A program made the position numbers and the translations under genes. DNA of 44,799 bases. Origin: Flavobacteriaceae bacterium (lineage in GTDB: Bacteria > Bacteroidota > Bacteroidia > Flavobacteriales > Flavobacteriaceae). This document shows positions 7,463-15,748 of the stretch, in pieces (position 1 is the first letter of the stretch; each line of letters starts with the position of its first letter). The notes under the pieces were generated by a model, which had not been told where the DNA came from, did no database searches, and saw nothing but the letters and a program-made list of their open reading frames with translations. The DNA is taken from NCBI GenBank assembly GCA_027081505.1, contig JALWKK010000072.1, forward strand, positions 1-44,799, written 5' to 3'.

Positions 7463-8521
7463 ATGAAACTAAACATTGTAAAACTTTCGTTTAAACAAGC
7501 CGTTGCCTTAACCGGAAGACGATCCGGAAATTTTATCGAAGAAGTAAATACCATTGCTTCCGATACTATTAAAGCGGCTTTGGTATCTTGTTTAAGCATA
7601 AATGAAGAAAAGCTCTTAGAATTAAACCAAAATCTTATTGTCTCGTCGGCTTATCCTTTTTTAAACCATATCCTGTTTTTTCCAAAACCTTATTTACCGC
7701 ACCCTTTTAAGAAAGCCGAAACAAATCCGGCACATCAAAAAAACATCAAAAAAATTCGGTTTATCGATCAAAAATTGTTTGAAGCGTATATCCAAGCTCG
7801 CCACGAAATAGACTTGTACGCGCAAGAACAGTTGGATAATTATAAATTTTTAATATCCGAAGCCAACAAGGAATTTATAAATAACATTCGCCAAAAAGAC
7901 CAATCGTTTAAAGTATTGATTTCCGAAACCGAAGAACACGTAACCTTGGGCGTATCTCCCTATTTTGAAACGGAAAAAGGCGATCCGTTTTATGTTAGTC
8001 GCACTTTTTTTCACGATAGCAAAGAAATATATACCGGGCTTTGGTTTGCCTATTTTTTAAAAGATGAAAAAAGCAATACGGTTTTTAAACAAGCTCTACA
8101 ACAACTCTCGCTCTCGGGTTTGGGTGCCTACACAACCTACGGTAACGGACTGTTTGAGTATGAGCACACCCAAACCGAGATTACCCTGCCACAAGACGCA
8201 ACACATCTGTTAACCTTGTCAAAATACATACCCACCGAAGAAGAGATAAACAACCATATATTGGAAAAAGGCAATTACAACATTTTAATAAGAAACGGAT
8301 ACATTGCCGGTGCCAAGAACGAAAGCAAACGCCACTGGCAAAAAAAACAAGTATGGATGATAAACGAAGGAGCCGTGTTTGAATCCGACACACTTGAAGG
8401 CAAAAACCTTGAAGTTGCCGAAGTCAAAGAAGCAAATAAAACAGAACACCGTGTTTACCGCGACGGCAGACCCTTTGCCATACCTTGCAAAATACCCGAA
8501 AACAATGCAAACAATGAATAA
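7463..8521 (+). CDS. csm4: Type III-A RAMP subunit Csm4
   Basis: Csm4 caps the crRNA 5'-tag end of the complex and bridges to Cas10. The 352-residue RAMP protein has a glycine-rich segment, LSGLGAYTTYGNGLFEY (about residues 214-230), and a family-like N-terminus. Its C-terminal portion (about 250-352) is rather long, with a basic KRHWQKKQVWM stretch. It lies 9 bp after csm3 and its stop codon overlaps the csm5 start, so the operon is tightly packed. The assignment rests on the RAMP features together with the fixed csm3-csm4-csm5 order. Confidence 0.9.
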   Translation: MKLNIVKLSFKQAVALTGRRSGNFIEEVNTIASDTIKAALVSCLSINEEKLLELNQNLIVSSAYPFLNHILFFPKPYLPHPFKKAETNPAHQKNIKKIRFIDQKLFEAYIQARHEIDLYAQEQLDNYKFLISEANKEFINNIRQKDQSFKVLISETEEHVTLGVSPYFETEKGDPFYVSRTFFHDSKEIYTGLWFAYFLKDEKSNTVFKQALQQLSLSGLGAYTTYGNGLFEYEHTQTEITLPQDATHLLTLSKYIPTEEEINNHILEKGNYNILIRNGYIAGAKNESKRHWQKKQVWMINEGAVFESDTLEGKNLEVAEVKEANKTEHRVYRDGRPFAIPCKIPENNANNE

Positions 8522-9638
8522 AAAAATAAACAGCCGTACCATCGTTTTTAAAGCCGAAACCGTATCACCTGTTCATATAGGAAGTGGCGAAACCTTGCAA
8601 GAAGGTGTCGATTTTTTTACAGGTGATAATAAAATTGGTAAAGTGGACCCGAAAAAAATACTAAACGTAATCGGCGAAGACAAAATACAATGGTGGACTG
8701 GCAAAATTGAAAACGGCGAAAGCATTTGGAACGACTTGAAAAACAATTACCGTGTAGCATTGGAAGGTGTGTGCAAAGAAATTTTACCCAACAAAACCGG
8801 AACAGTAAAAAAACAACTAAAAGAACAATTTAGAAACCAATATACAAAAAACCCGGTATTGCCCGGAAGTAGTATAAAAGGAGCGTTAAGAACGGCTATT
8901 GTTTCACCTGAAATTATCAAGAAATACAAAAACAAACAAGAAAATTTTCGAGCTGTTACATTCAAGGACAGACAAGAGAAAATAAAATTTCAAAAAGAAG
9001 ATAAGTTATTCGGTGATTTACTAAAAATTAATACAAAGCAAAATTTTAATCCGCAAAACGACATCTTCAAATTTATAAAAATAGCCGATGCCGAAATACC
9101 CAAAGAAAACCTCTCGGTAAGTATGTTTCAAACATTAAATATGAATAGAAATGATGAATGGCAAATAAAAAATCAATTATCCACATTGGTAGAAGTAGTC
9201 GATGCCGCATTTGAAATAAAAATGGTGATTGATGAACGCTTTTTTGAATATAACCGGCTGGGAATTAAAAATAAAGAGGATATAATCAAACGAATAAATG
9301 AACATACTCTGTGTATTGCAAAACAGGAGTTTAAGGCGTTTAAAGGTGATTTAGATGATGGGTATATCGATGAAAATATTGGGGAAACCATTATAAAACA
9401 ATACAAAAAAATTGTTGATATATGCCAAAGCGAAAATGTGGCGGTGTTTCGTATGAGTAGCGGCAGCGGTTGGGATTATATGACCGGCGGTTGGCTCAAA
9501 GAAATTACTTCCGATAATGAATGGAATAAAATAAAAAAACTGCTTGCTCGTAGAGGTTATGAAGACTTTTCATACCCTAAAACCCGTCGTTTGTTACACG
9601 ACTACCGCTTACCCGGATTTGTGAAAATCGAGTTTTAA
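8514..9638 (+). CDS. csm5: Type III-A RAMP subunit Csm5
   Basis: Csm5 caps the crRNA 3'-end of the Csm complex and influences crRNA 3' trimming. From the ATG at 8514 it has 374 residues. This start gives an 8-bp overlap (ATGAATAA) with csm4 and places the first RAMP strand (RTIVFKAETVSPVHIGSGETL) at the N-terminus. An open frame continues upstream to 8379, but it only re-reads csm4 in another frame, and an ATG at 8505 is a minor alternative. The PVLPGSSIKGALRTAI motif (about residues 113-128) is characteristic of Csm5. A glycine/serine loop, MSSGSGWDYMTGGWL, lies near residue 315. csm6 follows after 19 bp. Confidence 0.93.
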   Translation: MNKKINSRTIVFKAETVSPVHIGSGETLQEGVDFFTGDNKIGKVDPKKILNVIGEDKIQWWTGKIENGESIWNDLKNNYRVALEGVCKEILPNKTGTVKKQLKEQFRNQYTKNPVLPGSSIKGALRTAIVSPEIIKKYKNKQENFRAVTFKDRQEKIKFQKEDKLFGDLLKINTKQNFNPQNDIFKFIKIADAEIPKENLSVSMFQTLNMNRNDEWQIKNQLSTLVEVVDAAFEIKMVIDERFFEYNRLGIKNKEDIIKRINEHTLCIAKQEFKAFKGDLDDGYIDENIGETIIKQYKKIVDICQSENVAVFRMSSGSGWDYMTGGWLKEITSDNEWNKIKKLLARRGYEDFSYPKTRRLLHDYRLPGFVKIEF

Positions 9639-9657
9639 AGTTTAATGATTACCAACT

Positions 9658-11055
9658 ATGAAAATTTTATTCAACAACATAGGAAACAGGCATTTAAGAT
9701 ACACCTTTGCCGGAATCGACAAACAAGGAAATCCGGTTGAGAAAAATCTTTACAACGAAAAATTTGAATTTAAAACGGTAACCTTGCAATTATTGGAAAA
9801 TTTTGAGCAAGAAAAATATAAAATTCAAATTGAAATTTTAAAGAAGTACCTTGGCGAAAAAAATAAAATCGATTATCCGGACAGAATTATTTTATTTGGC
9901 ACCGACCAAGAAAAAACAGCCCAAGAACAGAAACACACTAATCAAGATACTTATTGGACGGCTTTGATAGTAAAAAATATCATCGAAGAAAAATATAAAA
10001 TTCCGGTTGAGGTAATTAAAATTGAGCGAAACCCATCAGACGAGAATGATTTAATACCCGTTTATCAATCATTATTTAAGCAAATCAAGAACAACTATTC
10101 GCAATCGGAATGGGTATTTCTTGATGCAGGCGGCACACCGCAACAAAAATTGGTTTGCAAACTGTTAATGCCCGAAATACATAGCAATACAAAAATTGAG
10201 TATATTTCTAATGTGGAAGGAGTTGATAAAAACGATTTACGAGAGAAAAACACGGAGGAATTAGAAAAAATTTTTATTAAAAAAAATGTTAAGGAATTGA
10301 TAAAAAACTATCATTATGCTTCGGCTTATCAATTACTGTGTAAAGTAGAACAGAAAAATCCGGCTTTACCGTTTATTAAATTGGGAAAATTACGAAAACA
10401 AAATGTTTGGAAAGATATAGCTGGAGAATTTGATAAGCCAAATCGAAAAAACAAAATGCTGGTTGATTTTATCGATAAAATACCACCGATAAATTTACAA
10501 GACTTAGAAGAAAATTTGGATAAACTTGATTATTATGTTTACGGGGAATTTTTAGCAAGAGCAGCACTTTATCTTGAAAATAATGATAATAACAATTTCA
10601 TCTTACAGTTTCAACAATCGTTAGAGCATCTTTTAATTGCTTTTATTCATAAATACGCTCAAGAAACCGGAAATACCATAAAAAAAGATTTTGACGGAGT
10701 AGGGGAATTTTTAAAAGCAGAATTTCAAATTGAAACCAATGCGGTTAGTACACAGTTGGAAGCGGTAATAAAAATTACCGAAGAAGAAAATTTACACACG
10801 GTAAAACAACTCCTTGAATTGTATGCAACGATTAATAATTCTTATCACCGACATATTAAACAGAAAGGAGTAGAAAATAAGAATTCTATTCAAGGACTTG
10901 ATAGGTTACGCAATAAAATAGCGCATAGCTCAAAATACATCGAAAAAATACCCAAAAACATCTTAGATGCTTTTAATAAAATAACTCAATTAACTCGTTT
11001 GGATAAATGCACTTATGCTAATCTAAATGGTAAAATAACGGATTTGTTGTATTAA
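9658..11055 (+). CDS. csm6: CARF-HEPN ribonuclease Csm6
   Basis: Csm6 is a homodimeric RNase switched on by the cyclic oligoadenylate that Cas10 makes during infection. It degrades RNA non-specifically and so supports slow or abortive immunity. The 465-residue protein has an N-terminal CARF Rossmann fold with the ring-nucleotide-binding motif DAGGTPQQK (156-164), a linker helical region, and a C-terminal HEPN domain with the catalytic R-x4-H motif at R418-H423 (RLRNKIAH). Length and order suit Csm6 rather than Csx1 or Card1 nucleases. The size of the activating ring (cA4 or cA6) cannot be read from the sequence. It is the last gene of the operon. Confidence 0.93.
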   Translation: MKILFNNIGNRHLRYTFAGIDKQGNPVEKNLYNEKFEFKTVTLQLLENFEQEKYKIQIEILKKYLGEKNKIDYPDRIILFGTDQEKTAQEQKHTNQDTYWTALIVKNIIEEKYKIPVEVIKIERNPSDENDLIPVYQSLFKQIKNNYSQSEWVFLDAGGTPQQKLVCKLLMPEIHSNTKIEYISNVEGVDKNDLREKNTEELEKIFIKKNVKELIKNYHYASAYQLLCKVEQKNPALPFIKLGKLRKQNVWKDIAGEFDKPNRKNKMLVDFIDKIPPINLQDLEENLDKLDYYVYGEFLARAALYLENNDNNNFILQFQQSLEHLLIAFIHKYAQETGNTIKKDFDGVGEFLKAEFQIETNAVSTQLEAVIKITEEENLHTVKQLLELYATINNSYHRHIKQKGVENKNSIQGLDRLRNKIAHSSKYIEKIPKNILDAFNKITQLTRLDKCTYANLNGKITDLLY

Positions 11056-11185
11056 TTATATTGGTGAAAATATGTAATACCGAAACAATAAAACATTTTT
11101 ATCATTCATAGATATCAACTTCAATTTTAACCTAATTATCAGATATCTGAAATAAGAAAATTTAATTTTTGGACTTAATCCTGAA

Positions 11186-11212
11186 AGTGCCAAAATAGCG
11201 GCTCTTTTTTTG
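11186..11212 (+). terminator. Probable intrinsic terminator of the csm operon
   Basis: AGTGCC (11186-11191) pairs with GGCTCT (11200-11205), with one T-T mismatch, around an 8-base loop, and a run of T follows. It lies 130 bp past csm6, so a long 3' untranslated region is implied. Confidence 0.5.
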
Positions 11213-11237
11213 TTTGTAAAATAAGTTAACCCGTATT

Positions 11238-11270
11238 ATTCATATAAACAACGAAGTGAATTATATGAAT
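11238..11270. repeat. Perfect 10-bp inverted repeat between csm6 and dksA-like gene
   Basis: ATTCATATAA (11238-11247) and TTATATGAAT (11261-11270) flank 13 bases. No T-run follows. The rest of the gap 11056-11401 holds the terminator above, a CCCCAAATTTGGG-type palindrome near 11319, and a plus-strand open stretch without a start codon (see findings). No recognisable gene was found. Confidence 0.5.
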
Positions 11271-11401
11271 CTGCTATGGACAAAGAGGGAGATTCGGGAA
11301 ACTCCGACTTAGAAATACCCCAAATTTGGGTGTTTTCAAAATACACAAATTTGTTGGCAGTACTTAGTCGTTTAAAAATTCCGTGAATTTTTCGGGTTAA
11401 G

Positions 11402-11785
11402 TTACTGTTGCATATTCTTTGCTTCAATACTTAACGTAGCATGAGGAACTAATTTTAACCGTTCTTTATTGATTAACCTTTTTGTTACTCGACAAATTCC
11501 ATAGGTTTTATTCTCAATTCTGATGAGTGCATTTTTTAAATCACGAATAAATTTTTCTTGACGAATAGCCAGTTGTGATGCTGTTTCTTTACTCATTACT
11601 TGACTTCCTTCATCAAAAGCTTTAAAGGTAGGAGAAGTATCATCGGTGCCATTATTTTGGTCGTTTCGGTAAGCACTTTCTATGAGTTCTAATTGTCGTT
11701 GAGCTTGTTCTATTTTTTCATTGATAATTTGTTTGAATTCTTCTAGCTCTTCATCACTGTATCGTACTTTGGGTTCTTGTGTCAT
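11402..11785 (-). CDS. DksA/TraR-family RNA polymerase-binding regulator
   Basis: This 127-residue protein has the DksA/TraR layout: an N-terminal coiled coil (YSDEELEEFKQIINEKIEQA onward, about 9-105) and a C-terminal globular part, YGICRVTKRLINKERL, which in relatives is a zinc finger. Family members insert the coiled coil into the RNA polymerase secondary channel and modulate initiation. Here only one cysteine remains, so zinc binding of the classical C4 type is not expected; reduced-cysteine versions are common in Bacteroidota. It starts 4 bp after the ileS stop codon, so it is co-transcribed with ileS. In many flavobacteria I recall lspA following this pair; here the CRISPR locus follows instead. 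Confidence 0.85.
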   Translation of the reverse strand: MTQEPKVRYSDEELEEFKQIINEKIEQAQRQLELIESAYRNDQNNGTDDTSPTFKAFDEGSQVMSKETASQLAIRQEKFIRDLKNALIRIENKTYGICRVTKRLINKERLKLVPHATLSIEAKNMQQ

Positions 11786-11789
11786 GATT

Positions 11790-14700
11790 CTATTTTTTAA
11801 TCAATAATTTTGTTTTAATATCATCAAAAGCAATTTCTGTTCCATTATTAACGCGGTCTGCAAATGTTATTGATTTAGAAAGTGTTTCTCTTTTAATGTA
11901 ATCTTCATTTTTGATAACTGCTTTTTTTAGTTTTTCATTTTCTTGGATGGTTATATCAATTCTGTCGGTAACTTCAAATCCCGATTCCTTTCTTAAATTT
12001 TGAATGCGATTAACCAATTCTCTTGCTATACCTTCATTTAGTAATTCGGGATTAAGCGTGATATCCAAAGCAACGGTAATATCGCTATTTCCGGCTACTA
12101 ACCAGCCTTCGATATCTTGTGGTCTTATTATAACGTCATCCAAGCACAATTTAGTACTTTTTTGGTTTATTTCAATGTCTATTTCGCCTTTTTTTTCTAA
12201 TTTCTTTATTTTTTCTTGGTCAAATTCTGAAATAAGTTGCGCAACGGCTTTCATTTCTTTTCCGAAACGAGGTCCTAATTTTTTAAAATCGGGTTTTATT
12301 TGCTTTACTAAAATACCCGAATCTTCATCTATTAAATCTATTTCTTTTACATTCACTTCCGATTTGATAAGATTTGCCACAGATATTATTTCTTTTCGTT
12401 GGTCTTCATCTAAAACCGGAATCATAATTTTTTGCAACGGCTGTCTTACTTTGATTTTTTCTTTTTGTCGCAAGGATAAAACTAACGAAGTAATTGTTTG
12501 TGCTTTCTGCATTTTGTGCTCGAGAGTAGTGTCTATAAATCTATCATCTGCTTGTGGAAAATCACTAAGGTGAACCGAATTAAAAGGTTCTTTATGAGTA
12601 ACCTCATTTAAATCTTTGTATAGTCTATCCATAAAGAACGGAGCAACAGGTGCGCTTAATTTTGCAATTGTTACCAAGCAGGTGTATAAAGTTTGATAAG
12701 CCGAAAGTTTATCTGTTCCCATAGATTGTTTCCAATAGCGTCGTCTGCTTAAACGCACATACCAATTACTCAAGTTTTCTTGAACAAAATAAGAAATGGC
12801 TCTTGTGGCTTTGGTAGGTTCGTAGTCGGTATAGTAATCATCTACTTTTTTAGTAAGTGTATGAAGTTCTGAAAGTATCCATCTGTCAATTTCGGGTCTT
12901 TCGGTTAAAGGTATATCTTCTTCGGAGTAAGTAAAATTATCTAAATTGGCATATAGGCTAAAAAAACTATAGGTATTATACAATGTTCCGAAAAACTTGT
13001 TTCTAACCTCTCCTATTCCGTTGCTGTCAAATTTTAGGTTGTCCCAAGGGTTTGCATTACTTATCATATACCATCGTGTAGCATCGGGTCCGTATTTTTT
13101 TAATGTTTCAAACGGATCGACTGCGTTTCCTAATCGTTTGGACATTTTTTGTCCGTTTTTATCCAAAACCAATCCGTTAGAAACCACATTTTTATAAGCT
13201 ACATCATCAAAAACCATGGTAGCTATGGCGTGTAGTGTATAAAACCAACCTCGCGTTTGGTCAACCCCTTCGGCAATAAAATCGGCTTTTCGCCAAGTTT
13301 GCTCAACTTTGTCTTTGTTTTCGAAAGGATAGTGCCATTGTGCATAGGGCATGCTACCGCTATCGAACCATACGTCTATTAAATCGGCTTCTCTTTTCAT
13401 AGGTTTTCCGCTGTCGGAAACCAAGATAATTGTATCTACAATGTTTTTGTGCAGGTCTACGGTTTGGTAATTTTCTTCAGAAAAATCTCCTACTATAAAA
13501 TCCTTAAAAATATCTTCTTTCAACAAACCGGCTTCTACGGATTTTTGCATTTCGGTCTTTAGTTCTTCTACCGATCCTATAATTTTTTCTTCGTTTCCGT
13601 CTTCGGTTCGCCAAATCGGGAGTGGAATTCCCCAAAATCGGGAGCGAGAAAGGTTCCAATCATTTGCATTTGCGAGCCAATTTCCAAAACGTCCTTCTCC
13701 TGTGGCTTTTGGTTTCCAGTTTATGGTTTTATTAAGTTTATACATTCTGTCTTTAAACGCTGTTACTTTAATAAACCAAGAATCTAAAGGATAGTATAAA
13801 ACGGGTTTGTCGGTTCGCCAACAATTGGGATAACTGTGGGTATATTTTTCGACTTTAAAAGCTTTGTTTTCGGTTTTTAATTTAATGGCAATTTCTACAT
13901 CTACCGATTTTTCGGGAGCAGTACCTTCATCGTAATATTCGTTTTTTACATATTTGCCGGCAAACTCACCCATTTCGGGTCTAAATTTTCCGTGTAAATC
14001 TACCAGCGGAACAGCTTTACCGTTTTGGTCTAAGACCAACATAGGAGGAACCGGAGGTTTTGCCAGCTGCGCTACCTTAAAATCGTCTGCACCAAACGTT
14101 GGTGCGGTATGTACAATACCGGTGCCGTCTTCGGTTGTTACAAAATCTCCCGCAATTACTCTAAAAGCATTTTCGGGATTTTGAAAAGGTAAAGCATAGG
14201 GTAATAGTTGCTCGTAACGGCTTTCTAATAATTCGCTACCTTTAAATGCTTCACCTGTTAAATACGGTATTTTTTTATCTTCTTTATTGTAGGATTTTAA
14301 TTCTTCTTCGGTGTTAACGGCTTTAAACTTCCCTGAAAAAACTTTTTCAACCAAGTCTTTTGCCAAAATCACTTGAATGGGTTTAAATGTGTATTGATTA
14401 TAGGTTTTTACCAACACATAATCTATTTTTTTTCCTACGGTTAATGCTGTATTTGAAGGTAATGTCCAAGGGGTGGTTGTCCAAGCAAGAAAATAGATAT
14501 CTCCTTCGGTATTATTAAGAAAATTAGGTAGGGTTTCTTTTTGGGCTTTAAATTGGGCGACAACCGTTGTGTCTGTAACGTCTTGGTAGGTTCCGGGTTG
14601 ATTTAACTCGTGCGAACTAAGACCTGTTCCGGCTTTTGGCGAATAGGGTTGTATGGTGTATCCTTTATAAAGCAAGCCTTTATTGTAAATTTGTTTTAAA

Positions 14701-15191
14701 AGCCACCAAACCGTTTCCATATATTTGGGCTTGTAGGTAATGTAGGGGTTTTCCATATCTACCCAATAGCCATACTCTTCGGTAAGTTTGTTCCAGACGT
14801 CGGTGTATCGCATCACTGCTTTTTTGCACGCAGCATTATAGTCTTCAACGCTTATTTTTTTTCCGATGTCTTCTTTAGTGATTCCCAACTCTTTTTCAAC
14901 ACCCAACTCTATGGGCAAGCCGTGTGTATCCCACCCGGCTTTTCGTTCTACTCGAAATCCTTTTTGGGTTTTATACCTGCAAAAAATATCTTTTATTGAA
15001 CGTGCCATTACGTGATGAATACCGGGAAGTCCGTTGGCTGAAGGAGGACCTTCAAAAAAAATGAACGGTTTATTTACGTTGCGGGTTTCAACACTTTTTT
15101 TAAAAATGTCTTCAGACTTCCAAAAATTTAATACTTCTTCGGCTAATTTAGGAAGGTTTAATACCTTGTATTCATTAAATTTAGCATTCAT
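11790..15191 (-). CDS. ileS: Isoleucine--tRNA ligase
   Basis: This cytoplasmic class I aminoacyl-tRNA synthetase charges tRNA-Ile and hydrolyses mischarged valine. At 1133 residues it has the longer form of the enzyme. The ATP-binding HIGH-type motif appears as PPSANGLPGIHH (about residues 50-61). The second signature, KMSKR, is at 682-686 and is preceded by VLDKNGQ. The tRNA-editing CP1 domain occupies about 190-420 (WTTTPWTLPSNTAL is its threonine-rich segment). It belongs to the type related to eukaryotic and mupirocin-tolerant IleRS, based on length and the HIGH context. I take the ATG at 15191, 20-odd bases after a good -7 box. It is followed at 4 bp by the DksA-like gene. Confidence 0.98.
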   Translation of the reverse strand: MNAKFNEYKVLNLPKLAEEVLNFWKSEDIFKKSVETRNVNKPFIFFEGPPSANGLPGIHHVMARSIKDIFCRYKTQKGFRVERKAGWDTHGLPIELGVEKELGITKEDIGKKISVEDYNAACKKAVMRYTDVWNKLTEEYGYWVDMENPYITYKPKYMETVWWLLKQIYNKGLLYKGYTIQPYSPKAGTGLSSHELNQPGTYQDVTDTTVVAQFKAQKETLPNFLNNTEGDIYFLAWTTTPWTLPSNTALTVGKKIDYVLVKTYNQYTFKPIQVILAKDLVEKVFSGKFKAVNTEEELKSYNKEDKKIPYLTGEAFKGSELLESRYEQLLPYALPFQNPENAFRVIAGDFVTTEDGTGIVHTAPTFGADDFKVAQLAKPPVPPMLVLDQNGKAVPLVDLHGKFRPEMGEFAGKYVKNEYYDEGTAPEKSVDVEIAIKLKTENKAFKVEKYTHSYPNCWRTDKPVLYYPLDSWFIKVTAFKDRMYKLNKTINWKPKATGEGRFGNWLANANDWNLSRSRFWGIPLPIWRTEDGNEEKIIGSVEELKTEMQKSVEAGLLKEDIFKDFIVGDFSEENYQTVDLHKNIVDTIILVSDSGKPMKREADLIDVWFDSGSMPYAQWHYPFENKDKVEQTWRKADFIAEGVDQTRGWFYTLHAIATMVFDDVAYKNVVSNGLVLDKNGQKMSKRLGNAVDPFETLKKYGPDATRWYMISNANPWDNLKFDSNGIGEVRNKFFGTLYNTYSFFSLYANLDNFTYSEEDIPLTERPEIDRWILSELHTLTKKVDDYYTDYEPTKATRAISYFVQENLSNWYVRLSRRRYWKQSMGTDKLSAYQTLYTCLVTIAKLSAPVAPFFMDRLYKDLNEVTHKEPFNSVHLSDFPQADDRFIDTTLEHKMQKAQTITSLVLSLRQKEKIKVRQPLQKIMIPVLDEDQRKEIISVANLIKSEVNVKEIDLIDEDSGILVKQIKPDFKKLGPRFGKEMKAVAQLISEFDQEKIKKLEKKGEIDIEINQKSTKLCLDDVIIRPQDIEGWLVAGNSDITVALDITLNPELLNEGIARELVNRIQNLRKESGFEVTDRIDITIQENEKLKKAVIKNEDYIKRETLSKSITFADRVNNGTEIAFDDIKTKLLIKK

Positions 15192-15217
15192 ATCAAAGCT
15201 ACGGTTAAATAAGGGAG

Positions 15218-15225
15218 CAAAAGTA
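15218..15225 (-). promoter_or_regulatory. -7 promoter box for ileS
   Basis: TACTTTTG on the minus strand matches TAnnTTTG exactly. The start of transcription would fall near 15212, about 20 nt before the ileS ATG. The -33 side is only T-rich, with no clear TTG. Confidence 0.5.
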
Positions 15226-15365
15226 AGTATTTTTTATAAAAAATTGAGCATCATTTTATGCTTAAAAATTAATGCTAAAAATTTGAATATTAGTGCAAAA
15301 AACAGCCTTCAAATTAATCTCTGATTATGCATTTATTAACACGTAAATTTTATTTTTTTTAATAA

Positions 15366-15695
15366 GACGGAATAGCTTTGGCTAAGCTTCAAAAAAAACA
15401 AAGTCTAAAATACTGCTTAGGGATTTATGCTCATACCGAAGCTTTTGAAGTTATATAAGACAATCTGTTTGAAAATAGATGCCTCGTTGCCCGTTCTTTT
15501 GATTTTAGTCATGATTTTAAAAACTTCGTATTAGGCAATGATTTTGAAGAGTTAGGGAGTAGTTATAAGCTACAATTACAACCTGATGTTTATGCAGAGC
15601 AAAGCCCGTTAGAATTTGGTGGTTATTTTCAAATTAATCCATTTAACAAATTGTTGTGCGGCACTCAAAAACAGAACGGCAAGACAGGAAATTAG
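15366..15695 (+). pseudogene. Decayed protein-coding remnant, unknown function
   Basis: Within the 557-bp gap between ileS and the ATPase gene, one plus-strand frame reads like protein on both sides of a single in-frame TAA (15456-15458). It gives 30 codons before the stop and 78 codons after it, ending at a TAG at 15693. The second half contains YKLQLQPDVYAEQSPLEF and GGYFQINPF, with a normal amino-acid mix. No start codon lies in a sensible position and the upstream end is cut by a stop. I do not recognise the family. A chance open frame remains possible, since this DNA is AT-rich. Confidence 0.4.
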
Positions 15696-15729
15696 CAAAA
15701 CTTTTATTTTTTGCAAGTTTTGCTAATTT
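15689..15729. promoter_or_regulatory. 15-bp inverted repeat over the ATPase promoter
   Basis: Bases 15689-15703 (AATTAGCAAAACTT core) are the perfect reverse complement of 15715-15729, with an 11-base spacer that contains the -33 TTG. It overlaps the promoter of the following gene, which suits an operator or a stem in a previous transcript. It also covers the stop codon of the decayed gene. Confidence 0.55.
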
Positions 15730-15743
15730 TTGTTGTATATTTG
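15711..15743 (+). promoter_or_regulatory. Promoter of the AAA/DUF4143 ATPase gene
   Basis: TTG (15711-15713), 22 bases, then TATATTTG (15736-15743), an exact TAnnTTTG box. The predicted start of transcription coincides with the ATG at 15749, so the message may be leaderless. Confidence 0.6.
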
Positions 15744-15748
15744 TTATT

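Noticed and set aside
8379-8513. Longer N-terminus for csm5
   Set aside because: The added segment re-reads csm4 in another frame and is unlike Csm5; the ATG at 8514 starts directly before the first RAMP strand.
11236-11427. 63-codon minus-strand frame next to the dksA-like gene
   Set aside because: It overlaps the end of that gene, has no recognisable pattern and covers a perfect inverted repeat; the plus-strand reading is at least as good.
12004-15324. Several plus-strand frames opposite ileS (12004, 12997, 13954, 15034)
   Set aside because: They are shadows of a long conserved gene on the other strand, with no protein-like features of their own.
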